DNA of 64,000 nt. Source: Agrobacterium tumefaciens. Lineage in GTDB: Bacteria; Pseudomonadota; Alphaproteobacteria; Rhizobiales; Rhizobiaceae. The notes under the pieces are model-generated. The model searched no databases, was not told the origin of the DNA, and saw only the letters and a list, made by a program, of their open reading frames with translations. The position numbers and the translations under genes were made by a program. The DNA lies in assembly GCA_017744915.1 (NCBI GenBank), contig JAGIAH010000012.1, positions 20,681-84,680 on the forward strand. Direction: 5' to 3'. Numbering within the stretch: the stretch's first letter is position 1; every line of letters begins with the position of its first letter. Shown in pieces: positions 53,940 through 64,000 of this stretch.

Positions 53940-54869
53940 ATGGCGATACAGAAACAGATGGATGCCAGCGAATGGGCAATGCTGGTAGCACTTTCGCTGC
54001 TTTGGGGCGGATCGTTCTTTTTCATCGGTGTCGCAGTGAAGGAGCTGCCGCCTGTCACCATCGTCACGCTGCGGGTCAGTCTTGCGGCCATGGCGCTGCT
54101 GGTTGTCTGCCGCATCATGGGTCTTCGCCTGCCACGGGAATGGGCGGTGTGGCGTGCCTTTTTCGGCATGGGCCTGCTCAACAATATCATCCCCTTCTGC
54201 CTGATCGTCTGGGGCCAGACCCAGATCGCCAGCGGGCTTGCCTCGATCCTCAATGCCACGACACCGCTCTTCACCGTCATCGTCGCCCATTTTCTGACCG
54301 CCGACGAAAAGATGACCGGCAACAAGCTCGCCGGCGTGCTGATCGGCTTTGCCGGCGTGGCGACCATGATCGGCCCCGCGGCCTTTGGCGGCTCATCCGG
54401 TCTATGGGGCCAGATCGCCATCCTCGGCGCGGCCATCTCCTATTCCTTCGCCGGCATATTCGGCCGCCGTTTCAAGGCCATGGGCGTACCACCGCTGATG
54501 ACCGCCACCGGCCAGATATCCTCCTCGACGCTGATGCTCATCCCTGCGGCCCTCTTCATCGACAAGCCGTGGATGCTCGCCATGCCAAGCCTTGGAACCT
54601 GGGGGGCGCTGATCGGCATCGCGCTATTGTCCACCGCGCTCGCCTATCTGATCTTCTTCCGCATTCTCGCCAGCGCCGGCGCCACCAATCTCGCGCTCGT
54701 CACCTTCCTCATCCCCGTCAGCGCCATTTTGCTCGGTTCGCTGCTTCTCGGCGAGCAACTGGAACTCAAGCATTTCGCCGGCATGGCGATGATTGCCGCA
54801 GGGCTTGCGGCCATCGATGGCAGATTGCCGGCCAAGCTCCGAAGCATGCTGCGCAACGCACCCGCTTGA
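53940..54869 (+). CDS. EamA-family (DMT) transporter
   Basis: A 309-residue inner-membrane protein with ten helices in two EamA repeats (LSLLWGGSFFFIGVAVKELP; VTFLIPVSAILLGSLLLGEQ). The DMT family exports metabolites, amino acids or drugs. ATG 53940 is chosen; GGGAGACGAAA precedes it. The divergent LysR gene probably controls it. The substrate cannot be read from the sequence. Confidence 0.9.
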   Translation: MAIQKQMDASEWAMLVALSLLWGGSFFFIGVAVKELPPVTIVTLRVSLAAMALLVVCRIMGLRLPREWAVWRAFFGMGLLNNIIPFCLIVWGQTQIASGLASILNATTPLFTVIVAHFLTADEKMTGNKLAGVLIGFAGVATMIGPAAFGGSSGLWGQIAILGAAISYSFAGIFGRRFKAMGVPPLMTATGQISSSTLMLIPAALFIDKPWMLAMPSLGTWGALIGIALLSTALAYLIFFRILASAGATNLALVTFLIPVSAILLGSLLLGEQLELKHFAGMAMIAAGLAAIDGRLPAKLRSMLRNAPA

Positions 54870-55053
54870 CAGGGACACGGGGCAAAAGCATTCTGCGCCC
54901 ATGATCGCAACGACACAGTACATCACCCGTCGCCATACCATGACCGGCCGTTCGGCAGGGAAAGGTATGTCGTCGCGTTAAGCGATCCATTTCCACCCTG
55001 CCAGCTAGAGCAGGGTTCGGACACCTGCTCCGCACACGCCCAAGGAGACAGGT

Positions 55054-55587
55054 ATGCAGAATGCGAAATTTGCCGATAATGAAGATGCTCAGTTCCGGTT
55101 GAGCGACATCCGCCTGCGCGCTCCACGTCTGGAGGACGCCGAAGCCTTGACCGAAATGTTCAACCTGCCCGGTGTCCGCCACGGCACGCTGCGGCAACCT
55201 TTCCAGTCGGTGGAGAAGACCAGGAAGGCGATGGAAAATCGCGGTCCGAACGATATTGCGATCATCGGCGAATGGCGCGGAAAGATCGTCGCCAATGGCG
55301 GACTGTATCGCCGGGCGGGACGGCAGGCTCACATCGCCGATCTGGTAATCAGCGTTCATGACGATTTCGCGGGCAAAGGCGTGGGCTCGCATCTTCTTGG
55401 AGCGCTGGTCGATACCGCCGACAACTGGCACGATATCCGCCGCATCGAGCTCAACGTCTTTACCGACAATCTCCCGGCAATCCGGCTTTATGAGAAATTC
55501 GGTTTCGAACGCGAAGGCACCCTGCGCAACGACGCCTATCGTGACGGAAAATACGTCGACGCCCATGTGATGGCACGGCTTCGATAG
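55054..55587 (+). CDS. GNAT-family N-acetyltransferase
   Basis: A 177-residue GNAT protein with the acetyl-CoA site HDDFAGKGVGSHLLGALVD and the late LNVFTDNLPAIRLYEKFGF and EGTLRNDAYRDGKYVDAHVM, typical of ribosomal-protein-type or aminosugar-type acetyltransferases. AAGGAGACAGGT lies before the ATG. It converges on the APH-like gene with only 6 bp between the stops. Confidence 0.88.
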   Translation: MQNAKFADNEDAQFRLSDIRLRAPRLEDAEALTEMFNLPGVRHGTLRQPFQSVEKTRKAMENRGPNDIAIIGEWRGKIVANGGLYRRAGRQAHIADLVISVHDDFAGKGVGSHLLGALVDTADNWHDIRRIELNVFTDNLPAIRLYEKFGFEREGTLRNDAYRDGKYVDAHVMARLR

Positions 55588-55593
55588 GCGCTT

Positions 55594-56487
55594 TCAGCTT
55601 TCAAGGTGATCGGCAAACACTTCCCGAATGGTCCGCCGTGACCATTCGGCCATTTTTTCGTTATGCCCCCGCTCGGCATCCAGCACGATCAACGCCTTCC
55701 ATAGCGCCCAGCCGCGCCCGCGCTGCCATGTGGCCTCATCCAGATCCAGCGCCCGACGAAAAACATCCCGGCCTTGTGCCTTGAGCACATTCCACGCAAG
55801 AATGAGATCGGACGATGGATCGCCGATGCCGGAACTGCCGAAATCGATGACGGCCGCCAGCCTCCCGTTCTTCACCAGCAGATTGCCTTCGGCAATATCG
55901 CCATGCACCCAGATACCCTGCCCTTGCCATCTACTGGAAAGCGCAAGCTCCCATATCTCCATGGCCAGCGCCTGATCCACCTCATCGGCAAGCCGCGCCG
56001 CAGAAGCCCTTGTCTCTCCGTCATAAACCGCAAGCGACCCGCCACGATGGAAATTATGCGCGCCCGCAAGCGGGCCATCGGAAGCATCGATACCGTGCAG
56101 GGCTTTCAGGAAGGTGGCGACATCGACAGCGATGGCCGAAAGATCGGTGCTGTCCAGATGCCGGGCGAGAGGTTCGCCTTCAAGCCAGCGATAAACGGAC
56201 CAAGGGTACGGATAATCCTCTCCCGGTTGCCCCAGCGCCAAAGGCACCGGTATCGGAACCTGCAGCAGCGGCGCAAGCACCGGCAGCCACCGGTGCTCCT
56301 TTTCCACCTGCGCCACATAGCGGGCGGCGCTTGGCATACGGATCAGCATGTCATCACCGAGGCGAAAACTGCGATTGTCCCAGCCGCTCAGTTCCACCGG
56401 CCGGATGTTGAACGCCGCCCATTGCGGAAACTGGCTGGCGATCAGCGCCCGGACCTGCTGTGTGGTGACGACGATGCGGTCATCCAT
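55594..56487 (-). CDS. Aminoglycoside phosphotransferase (APH)-family kinase
   Basis: A 297-residue APH/choline-kinase-fold protein. The catalytic loop WVHGDIAEGNLLV (Asp in HGD, then N) and the metal motif VIDFGSSGIGDP are present, as is the nucleotide region at the N-terminus (WDNRSFRLGDDMLIRMPSAA). Chromosomal members phosphorylate small molecules and need not give resistance. ATG 56487 is chosen; a longer frame lacks a ribosome binding site. It lies 64 bp after ligA on the same strand. Confidence 0.85.
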   Translation of the reverse strand: MDDRIVVTTQQVRALIASQFPQWAAFNIRPVELSGWDNRSFRLGDDMLIRMPSAARYVAQVEKEHRWLPVLAPLLQVPIPVPLALGQPGEDYPYPWSVYRWLEGEPLARHLDSTDLSAIAVDVATFLKALHGIDASDGPLAGAHNFHRGGSLAVYDGETRASAARLADEVDQALAMEIWELALSSRWQGQGIWVHGDIAEGNLLVKNGRLAAVIDFGSSGIGDPSSDLILAWNVLKAQGRDVFRRALDLDEATWQRGRGWALWKALIVLDAERGHNEKMAEWSRRTIREVFADHLES

Positions 56488-56551
56488 GCTGCGTTCTCCG
56501 TTTCGGCCGCAAAGCTCCAGCTGTGCAGAACAACACGGCCATGACGGCCCA

Positions 56552-58744
<2,193 letters not shown>

Positions 58745-58832
58745 TTACCGAACGCTTTTAGCCGAAATAGAGAACATTAAAAACAGTTTTGCCGCTGGAC
58801 TCACAGCGCCAAAAGGCAGCCAAGGCGAGCGG

Positions 58833-60506
58833 TCAGTCCTTGGCGGCCAAGAGGCGCGCGGCCGCAGCCCGTGCCTCGTCCGTCACCGAGGCGCCGGCAA
58901 GCATGCGGGCGATTTCTTCGGTGCGGTGGTTCGGCTCCATGGTGGCGACGCGGGTGGCAATGCGCTCGCTGCCGTCACCGGTGGGGCCTTTGGAAATGAG
59001 AAGATGCGTCGCCGCCCGAGCCGCCACCTGCGGCGCATGGGTAACCGACAGAACCTGCACCGTCTTCGACAGGCGGCGCAGCCGCTGGCCAATGGCATCC
59101 GCCACAGCGCCGCCAACACCCGTATCGATTTCGTCAAACACCAGGGTCGGTGCCGAACCGCGATCCGCCAGCGCCACTTTCAGGGCCAGCAGGAAGCGGG
59201 ACAATTCGCCGCCCGATGCCACTTTCATGATCGGCCCCGGCCGTGTGCCCGGATTGGTCTGGACGTGGAATTCCACCGTATCGATGCCATCCGCCGTCGC
59301 CTGCTCGGGATCGGCGGTCACTTCGACGGTAAACCGCGCCCGCTCCAGTTTCAGCGCCGGAAGCTCGGCCATGACGGCATTCGAAAGCGCATCCGCCGCG
59401 TGGCGGCGTTTTTCGGAAAGCGACTGGGCAGCCCGGTCGAAATCGGCTTTCACGACACCGAGATTAGCCTCGAGCTTGCCGAGTTTTTCTTCACCGGCAT
59501 CAAGATCGGCGAGATCGGCCACCATTTTTTCGGCGAGCGCCGGCAGGTCAGGCACGGCAACATTGTATTTGCGGCCGGCGGCGCGCAGCGCAAACAGCCG
59601 CTCCTCCACCCGCTCCAGCTCACGCGGATCGAACTCCGTGCGGCGCAGCGCCGCCTCCACTTCCATCTGCGCATTGGAAAGGCTGTCGAGCGCGGCATCC
59701 AGCAATTGCACGGTGTCTTCCAGCAATCCCGGCGCTTCGTGGCTCTTGCGCTCAAGCCTGCGCATCATCGAGGCGATCATCGGCACGGGCGATGCATTGC
59801 CGTTCAGGAACTCGCTGGCTTCGGCGATATCACCGGCGATGCGTTCGGATTTCTGCATCACCGCCCGGCGCTCAGCCAACTCATCCTCTTCGCCATCCCG
59901 TGGCGAGAGCGTTTCAAGCTCCTCGACGGAAGAGCGCAGGTAATCCGCCTCACGCGCCGCCGCTTCCACCTTGGCGCGGTGGGTCTTCAGGGCGCGCTCG
60001 GCGTCCTTCCAGGTACGGTAAAGGCCCTGAACGGTGCGGGCCTCATCACTCAGCCCGGCAAAGGCATCCAGCAGCGTGCGGTGGGCATCGGTATCGACAA
60101 GAGCGCGATCATCATGCTGACCGTGGATTTCGACCAGCAATTGCCCGAGCTGGCGCATCATCTGCACGCTGATGGCCTGATCGTTGACATAGGCCTTGGT
60201 CCGGCCATCGGCGGATTGGACACGGCGGAAAATCAGGTCGCCATCGTCATCGAGGCCGTTTTCGCGCAGGAGCAGCCGTGTGGGGTGATTGTTCGGGACT
60301 TCGAAAGTGGCAGTCACCTGCCCCTTGTCCTCGCCGTGCCGTACAAGGCCGCCATCACCACGGCCACCAAGCGCCAGCGAGAGACTGTCGAGCAGGATGG
60401 ATTTGCCCGCGCCCGTTTCCCCCGTCAACACGGAAAGGCCCGCCTCGAAACCGAGGTCGAGCCTTTCAATCAGGACAATATCGCGAATCGAGAGCTGGAC
60501 CAGCAT
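58833..60506 (-). CDS. recN: DNA repair protein RecN
   Basis: A 557-residue SMC-like ATPase for double-strand break repair. Walker A is LTGETGAGKSILLDSL near residue 32, a long coiled coil fills the middle (about 160-370), and the ABC signature and Walker B (SGGELSRFLLALKV; LVFDEIDTGVGG) lie near the C-terminus. It starts 15 bp after the bamD stop on the same strand. A bamD-recN-ligA order is common in rhizobia. Confidence 0.96.
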   Translation of the reverse strand: MLVQLSIRDIVLIERLDLGFEAGLSVLTGETGAGKSILLDSLSLALGGRGDGGLVRHGEDKGQVTATFEVPNNHPTRLLLRENGLDDDGDLIFRRVQSADGRTKAYVNDQAISVQMMRQLGQLLVEIHGQHDDRALVDTDAHRTLLDAFAGLSDEARTVQGLYRTWKDAERALKTHRAKVEAAAREADYLRSSVEELETLSPRDGEEDELAERRAVMQKSERIAGDIAEASEFLNGNASPVPMIASMMRRLERKSHEAPGLLEDTVQLLDAALDSLSNAQMEVEAALRRTEFDPRELERVEERLFALRAAGRKYNVAVPDLPALAEKMVADLADLDAGEEKLGKLEANLGVVKADFDRAAQSLSEKRRHAADALSNAVMAELPALKLERARFTVEVTADPEQATADGIDTVEFHVQTNPGTRPGPIMKVASGGELSRFLLALKVALADRGSAPTLVFDEIDTGVGGAVADAIGQRLRRLSKTVQVLSVTHAPQVAARAATHLLISKGPTGDGSERIATRVATMEPNHRTEEIARMLAGASVTDEARAAAARLLAAKD

Positions 60507-60521
60507 GGCCTATGCCCCGTC

Positions 60522-61388
60522 TCAGGCGCCGATGAGCTTCTTGCCGGCGCGCGAAATCCAGGACCCCTTGTTTTCACGCGGCTCCAACCCGCTGCCCTTC
60601 AGCAGCTTGTAGGAATCCGAATACCATTGGCTGTCGGGATAGTTGTTGCCGAGAACGGCGGCCGCGGTCTGCGCCTCGTCCGTCAGACCCATCGCGTAAT
60701 AGGCCTCCGTCAGACGCGCCAGCGCTTCCTCGATCTGGTTGGTGTTCTGGTACTGCTCGACGACGATGCGGAAACGCGAAACGGCGGCGAGATATTCCTT
60801 GCGCTCAAGGTAATAACGGCCGACCTGCATTTCACGGCCGGCGAGCTGATCGCGGGCGAAACGGATCTTGGCCTGCGCGTCGGCGACATATTCCGAATCG
60901 GGATAGTCGTTGACGACCTTGTTCATCGCCTCGACGGTGCGCTGCGCGGCGCGCTGGTCCTGCGTCACGTCGGAAATCTGCTTCGAATAGGCGAGGCCGA
61001 TCATGTACTGAACGTAAGCCGCATCCTTGGAGCGCGGATATTGCCGCAGGAACCGGCTGCCGGTTGTGATCGCCACATCGTTCTTGTTGGTGCGCGTGGC
61101 GATGAAGGTCTGCATCACCAGCGCCTTCTGGCCCCATTCGGTAAAGGGATATTGCTTGTCGATCGCCTCGAACTTGCGTGAGGCTTCCGTCATGTTGCCG
61201 GCGTTCATGTTGGCAAGGCCCTGCTTGTACAGAACATCCGGCGGATCGGTTTCGACGCCGAGCTTGGTGATGTCGATATCCGGATCGGACTGGCAGGCCG
61301 TGACGACGACACTTGCGCCGACCAACATCAACGAAACGGCGATCCCCCGCATCGTACCCTTCATTGCACCAGACCCTACATGCTTCAT
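60522..61388 (-). CDS. bamD: Outer-membrane assembly lipoprotein BamD
   Basis: A 288-residue TPR lipoprotein of the BAM complex. An N-terminal signal ends in a lipobox (VVVTAC, Cys about residue 32) and is followed by five TPR-like repeats (DPDIDITKLG; PDVLYKQGLANMNAGNMTEA; DYPDSEYVADAQAKIRFARD). It helps insert beta-barrel proteins. ATG 61388 is chosen with GGGAA upstream; ATG 61364 and 61352 are alternatives. The frame continues upstream to 61514, out of the family. It begins a run with recN. Confidence 0.94.
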   Translation of the reverse strand: MKHVGSGAMKGTMRGIAVSLMLVGASVVVTACQSDPDIDITKLGVETDPPDVLYKQGLANMNAGNMTEASRKFEAIDKQYPFTEWGQKALVMQTFIATRTNKNDVAITTGSRFLRQYPRSKDAAYVQYMIGLAYSKQISDVTQDQRAAQRTVEAMNKVVNDYPDSEYVADAQAKIRFARDQLAGREMQVGRYYLERKEYLAAVSRFRIVVEQYQNTNQIEEALARLTEAYYAMGLTDEAQTAAAVLGNNYPDSQWYSDSYKLLKGSGLEPRENKGSWISRAGKKLIGA

Positions 61389-61566
61389 TCGACAGTTCCC
61401 ACTTCCCGCGCAAATACATAAGCATCGGCTTTGCACTGGCGTTTCTAGCCATAAAAGCATCCGCAGGGCAACGCAATGATGACGCATTAACGCATTTTTA
61501 TGGCATCGGCCCATGCAATCGCACGATTATCGGGCGATAATATGCAACTTCCCGCCCCGCCTCACG

Positions 61567-61593
61567 AAAAAGCCGCCCCGAAAGGGAGCGGCT
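61567..61593 (-). terminator. Rho-independent terminator after lpxC
   Basis: On the minus strand AGCCGC(T)CCC-TTTC-GGGGCGGCT closes and is followed by TTTT, 31 bp beyond the lpxC stop. The stem has one bulged base. Confidence 0.8.
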
Positions 61594-61624
61594 TCTCCTG
61601 TCAATTGATAGCCTGCAAACAAAC

Positions 61625-62584
61625 TTACGCAGACCAGGGCGCAAATTCCGGCATGTTGACCGCCACGAATTCGCGGGCGCGAACCATCTGGTTGCGGGCA
61701 GCCGGCGCTTCGACGATCTCATAGGCCGTGCGGTCGCTTAGCAGAGCCTTCAGCGCATTCGCATTGACCTTGTGGCCGCCGCGATAGGAGCGGTAGCAGC
61801 CGATGAACTGCGCGCCGGCAAGCGCCAGGTCGCCCACGGCGTCCAGCGTCTTGTGACGGACGAACTCGTCCTTGGCGTAACGCAGGCCTTCCATGTTGAT
61901 GACGCTGTTGTCATCGGAGATGACGACCGAATTCTCAAGCGAGGAACCCAGCGCATAACCGGCGGCCCACAGACGCTCGACATCGCGCATGAAACCGAAG
62001 GTGCGGGCGCGCGACAATTCCTTCTTGAAGGTCTCCGCCGTCAGGTCGCCCTTCCAGGACTGTCTGCCGATCAGCGGCGTGTCGAAATCGATATCGACCT
62101 CGAAGCGTGTGCCGTCATAGGGACGGAACTCCGCCCAGGAGGCACCCGAATCGATACGCACCGGCTTGGTGACGCGAATATAGCGGCGCTTCGCACCGAG
62201 GTTCTTGATGCCGACCGATTCGATCGCCTCGATGAAAGGCGCGGAGCTGCCATCCATGATCGGCACTTCCGGGCCGTCAACCTCAACGATGAGGTTGTCG
62301 AGGCCCATGGCGTAGATGGCGGCCATGACGTGCTCGATCGTCGCTACCGACTGGGAAAGCGAACGGCCGAGCACGGTGCACAGATCGGTATTGCCGACAT
62401 TGGCCGAAACCGCCTTCAACTCGGTAACGCTGCCATTGTCATGAAGCCGGTGGAAGACGATGCCCGTTCCGGCTTCTGCGGGCTGGAAGGTCATCGAGAC
62501 CGGATTGCCGGAATGCACGCCAATGCCTTTGAGCTGAACAGCATGTGCGATAGTTGTCTGAAATCCGAGCAGTCCGATAGTCAT
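61625..62584 (-). CDS. lpxC: UDP-3-O-acyl-N-acetylglucosamine deacetylase
   Basis: A 319-residue zinc amidase that commits to lipid A synthesis. Zinc and catalytic motifs are visible: TIEHVMAAIYAMGLDNLIVE (His about residue 85), GPEVPIMDGSSAPFIEAI, the Lys-rich RHKTLDAVGDLALAG segment, and YRGGHKVNANALKALL. It is downstream of ftsZ on the same strand, as in many proteobacteria, but a strong terminator separates them, so lpxC probably has its own promoter in 62585-62800. Confidence 0.96.
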   Translation of the reverse strand: MTIGLLGFQTTIAHAVQLKGIGVHSGNPVSMTFQPAEAGTGIVFHRLHDNGSVTELKAVSANVGNTDLCTVLGRSLSQSVATIEHVMAAIYAMGLDNLIVEVDGPEVPIMDGSSAPFIEAIESVGIKNLGAKRRYIRVTKPVRIDSGASWAEFRPYDGTRFEVDIDFDTPLIGRQSWKGDLTAETFKKELSRARTFGFMRDVERLWAAGYALGSSLENSVVISDDNSVINMEGLRYAKDEFVRHKTLDAVGDLALAGAQFIGCYRSYRGGHKVNANALKALLSDRTAYEIVEAPAARNQMVRAREFVAVNMPEFAPWSA

Positions 62585-62773
62585 GCGTCTATGCCTTGTT
62601 TTGCAAACCGCGCCGCCCTGGGCCAGCGCCGTTCAAGTTTTCAAGCCGGTTTTTAACGACCGGCAAAGTCAATCTTTTCCCTTACCCAGCCTCATACATA
62701 CGCACATGTACGTGCCACGACAAATCACTGTTCGTTTCGGATTGTTACATGCGCAAGCCGTTGAAAACGCGAA

Positions 62774-62788
62774 TTAATTTAGTGTTAA
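62774..62788. promoter_or_regulatory. CtrA-type box between ftsZ and lpxC
   Basis: TTAA-N7-TTAA, the consensus for the cell-cycle regulator CtrA, lies in an AT-rich stretch 190 bp upstream of the lpxC start and 69 bp after ftsZ. One site read by eye; chance occurrence in such AT-rich DNA cannot be excluded. Confidence 0.35.
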
Positions 62789-62800
62789 TAACGTAAAATA

Positions 62801-62834
62801 AACAAAACGCCCGGATCGTGAGATCCGGGCGTTT
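62801..62834 (-). terminator. Rho-independent terminator after ftsZ
   Basis: A perfect 13-bp stem AAACGCCCGGATC / GATCCGGGCGTTT with a 4-nt loop; on the minus strand it is followed by TGTTT and an AT-rich tail. It lies 23 bp past the ftsZ stop. Confidence 0.88.
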
Positions 62835-62856
62835 CGAAGGGTGTCTGGAATCGCCT

Positions 62857-64000
62857 TCAGTTGGACTGGCGGCGCAGGAAGGCCGGGATTTCCAGCTGGT
62901 CGTCATCGTGATGGCTGGACGAGGCAGGCGTTGCGCGGCCGTGGTCGTCAAGCTGGCCACGACGCGGTGCGTAGAGGCTTGCTTCCGGCGAAAGCGGGGC
63001 ACGGCGCTGCTGCGGTGCCATGCTCGGCGCATCCATCATGTCGGAGGGAACTTCTTCCTCTTCACGGCGGCCAAGCGAGTTGGTGATGCGCTTCAGAAGA
63101 CCCATCGGGCCACGCTCTTCCTGGGCGGCAGGAGCGGCGTGGGTGCGGTGGTCCAGCTCGGCTTTGACGACCGGCGGGAAGTCTTCGACCTTCGGCATGC
63201 GGACCGGCTCAGGCTGGCGGGCAACGGGTGCGGGTTCCTGATAGACAGGAGCCTGCGGCTGCTGCATGCGCGGTGCCGGAGCGGCGACCTGTTCCGGAGC
63301 GTGATAGACCGGTGCCTGGGCAACCGGAGCCGGAGCAGCCTGCTGAACCGGCTGGGCCGGACGCAGAACCGGAGCTTCAGCCGGAGAAGACGCGAACAGC
63401 TTGCTCTGCGGACGGAAGTCCTGGGCCGGCTGCTGGTGCGCTGCAAAACCAAGTTCACGTTCCATTTCGGCTTCTGCCGAACGGATGGTCTGGGCGATCG
63501 GGTCTACGGCCTTCGGTGCCTGCGAGACTGCTGCAGGCTGTACTGCGGCCGGAGCGGGAGCAACGGCCGCGGAAGGACGGATAAGCGGCTTGGCAACGGC
63601 AGCTGCGGCGCGCATCTCGGCGATGTTCTGTTCGCCAATGCCCGCAACGCGGTCGATACCGGTGGCAACGACGGAGACGCGGATGAGGCCTTCAAGCGCT
63701 TCGTCGAAGGTCGCGCCGAGGATGATGTTGGCATCCGGATCGACTTCTTCGCGGATACGGGTTGCCGCTTCGTCGACTTCGAACAGGGTAAGGTCGCGAC
63801 CACCGGTGATGGAGATCAGCAGGCCCTGCGCGCCCTTCATCGAGGTTTCGTCGAGCAGCGGGTTGGCGATTGCCGCTTCCGCAGCCTGCATTGCGCGGCC
63901 CGGACCGGAAGCCTCGCCGGTGCCCATCATTGCGCGGCCCATTTCACGCATGACCGAGCGGACGTCGGCGAAGTCGAGGTTGATGAGACCTTCCTTCACC
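62857..64000 (-). CDS. ftsZ: Cell division protein FtsZ, C-terminal part
   Basis: The gene leaves the window at its right edge, so the N-terminal GTP-binding region is not visible. The 380 residues present include the end of the tubulin-fold body ([40 protein letters not shown]), a linker of roughly 200 residues rich in Pro, Ala and Gln, and the conserved C-terminal peptide ([16 protein letters not shown]) that binds FtsA and other partners. The long linker is typical of rhizobial FtsZ. The GTG at 63999 is an internal Val codon, not a start. Confidence 0.96.
   Translation of the reverse strand, partial: VKEGLINLDFADVRSVMREMGRAMMGTGEASGPGRAMQAAEAAIANPLLDETSMKGAQGLLISITGGRDLTLFEVDEAATRIREEVDPDANIILGATFDEALEGLIRVSVVATGIDRVAGIGEQNIAEMRAAAAVAKPLIRPSAAVAPAPAAVQPAAVSQAPKAVDPIAQTIRSAEAEMERELGFAAHQQPAQDFRPQSKLFASSPAEAPVLRPAQPVQQAAPAPVAQAPVYHAPEQVAAPAPRMQQPQAPVYQEPAPVARQPEPVRMPKVEDFPPVVKAELDHRTHAAPAAQEERGPMGLLKRITNSLGRREEEEVPSDMMDAPSMAPQQRRAPLSPEASLYAPRRGQLDDHGRATPASSSHHDDDQLEIPAFLRRQSN

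Noticed and set aside
54990..55030. tRNA-like piece (AGAGCAGGGTTCGGACACC) before an acetyltransferase gene
   Set aside because: No acceptor or anticodon stems can be built around it; it is more likely part of a dispersed rhizobial repeat.
55594..56487. APH-family gene as antibiotic resistance
   Set aside because: The kinase motifs are present, but chromosomal APH-fold proteins are usually metabolic, and nothing suggests a mobile resistance gene.
63997..63999. GTG that could be read as a start of ftsZ
   Set aside because: It is an internal Val codon; the protein clearly continues past the window edge.

Overview
The window is ordinary, gene-dense, roughly 60% GC core chromosome of an alphaproteobacterium in Rhizobiaceae, most likely Agrobacterium (tumefaciens/fabrum group). 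The evidence is the ftsZ-lpxC-bamD-recN-ligA order, the long Pro/Ala/Gln linker of FtsZ, a two-piece (circularly permuted) tmRNA gene, the rhizobial type of SspB, and the close protein look of PdxJ, IlvI and SerB. Species assignment is from memory of such genomes, not from a search. I see no insertion sequence, prophage, CRISPR array, rRNA or tRNA. Codon use looks uniform, so nothing stands out as recently acquired.

Layout. 1-4.9 kb: end of an alcohol dehydrogenase, then ndh-like and pdxJ (minus), a MerR/LuxR dual-HTH regulator and a small RecD-like helicase. 5-8.7 kb: an SDR-DoxX membrane fusion with a DUF2269 protein, then a YxFxxD secreted protein, ECF sigma factor and anti-sigma factor behind a possible ECF promoter. 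8.8-11.4 kb: LysE exporter, aldo/keto reductase and an ArsR-SRPBCC pair with two likely operators. 11.5-14.15 kb: ilvI-ilvH behind a transcription attenuator with an 18-codon leader peptide rich in Leu/Val/Ile and probably leaderless. 14.3-19.5 kb: HerA-like ATPase, divergent miaA and serB with overlapping start codons, acetyltransferase, SDR. 19.5-25.3 kb: membrane and periplasmic proteostasis (hflK-hflC, degP) and thymidylate synthesis (thyA-folA). 25.4-27.1 kb: split ssrA, then sspB, DUF4169 and a ribbon-helix-helix protein. 27.5-37.2 kb: large AsmA protein, FAD-linked oxidase, RND pump with its adaptor. 37.4-44.9 kb: AhpD-like protein, UvrD/PcrA, a family-25 glycosyltransferase, a paired DUF606 transporter, a DUF2778 cell-wall-type protein and nicotinamidase. 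45-51.4 kb: AzlCD, aminopeptidase P, a DUF1127 protein, prmA, SCO, an orphan cheW. 51.6-64 kb: CreA, DEDDh exonuclease, LysR/EamA pair, acetyltransferase, APH-like kinase, ligA, recN, bamD, lpxC and the 3' part of ftsZ.

Genes that work together: IlvIH make branched-chain amino acid precursors and AzlCD may export these amino acids. tmRNA tags stalled peptides, and SspB delivers tagged proteins to ClpXP. HflKC and DegP handle membrane and envelope quality control. LpxC, BamD and the AsmA protein serve the outer membrane. RecN, LigA, UvrD and the exonuclease serve DNA repair.

The most interesting signals are regulatory and RNA-level: the ilv leader, the tmRNA/SspB neighbourhood with two uncharacterised small proteins, the MerR-LuxR fusion, the doubled ArsR operator, dispersed palindromes placed between convergent genes, and two structured intergenic stretches (27.3-27.43 kb and upstream of pncA). 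I did not find a clearly new multi-gene system. The nearest candidate is the ssrA-sspB-DUF4169-RHH cluster.
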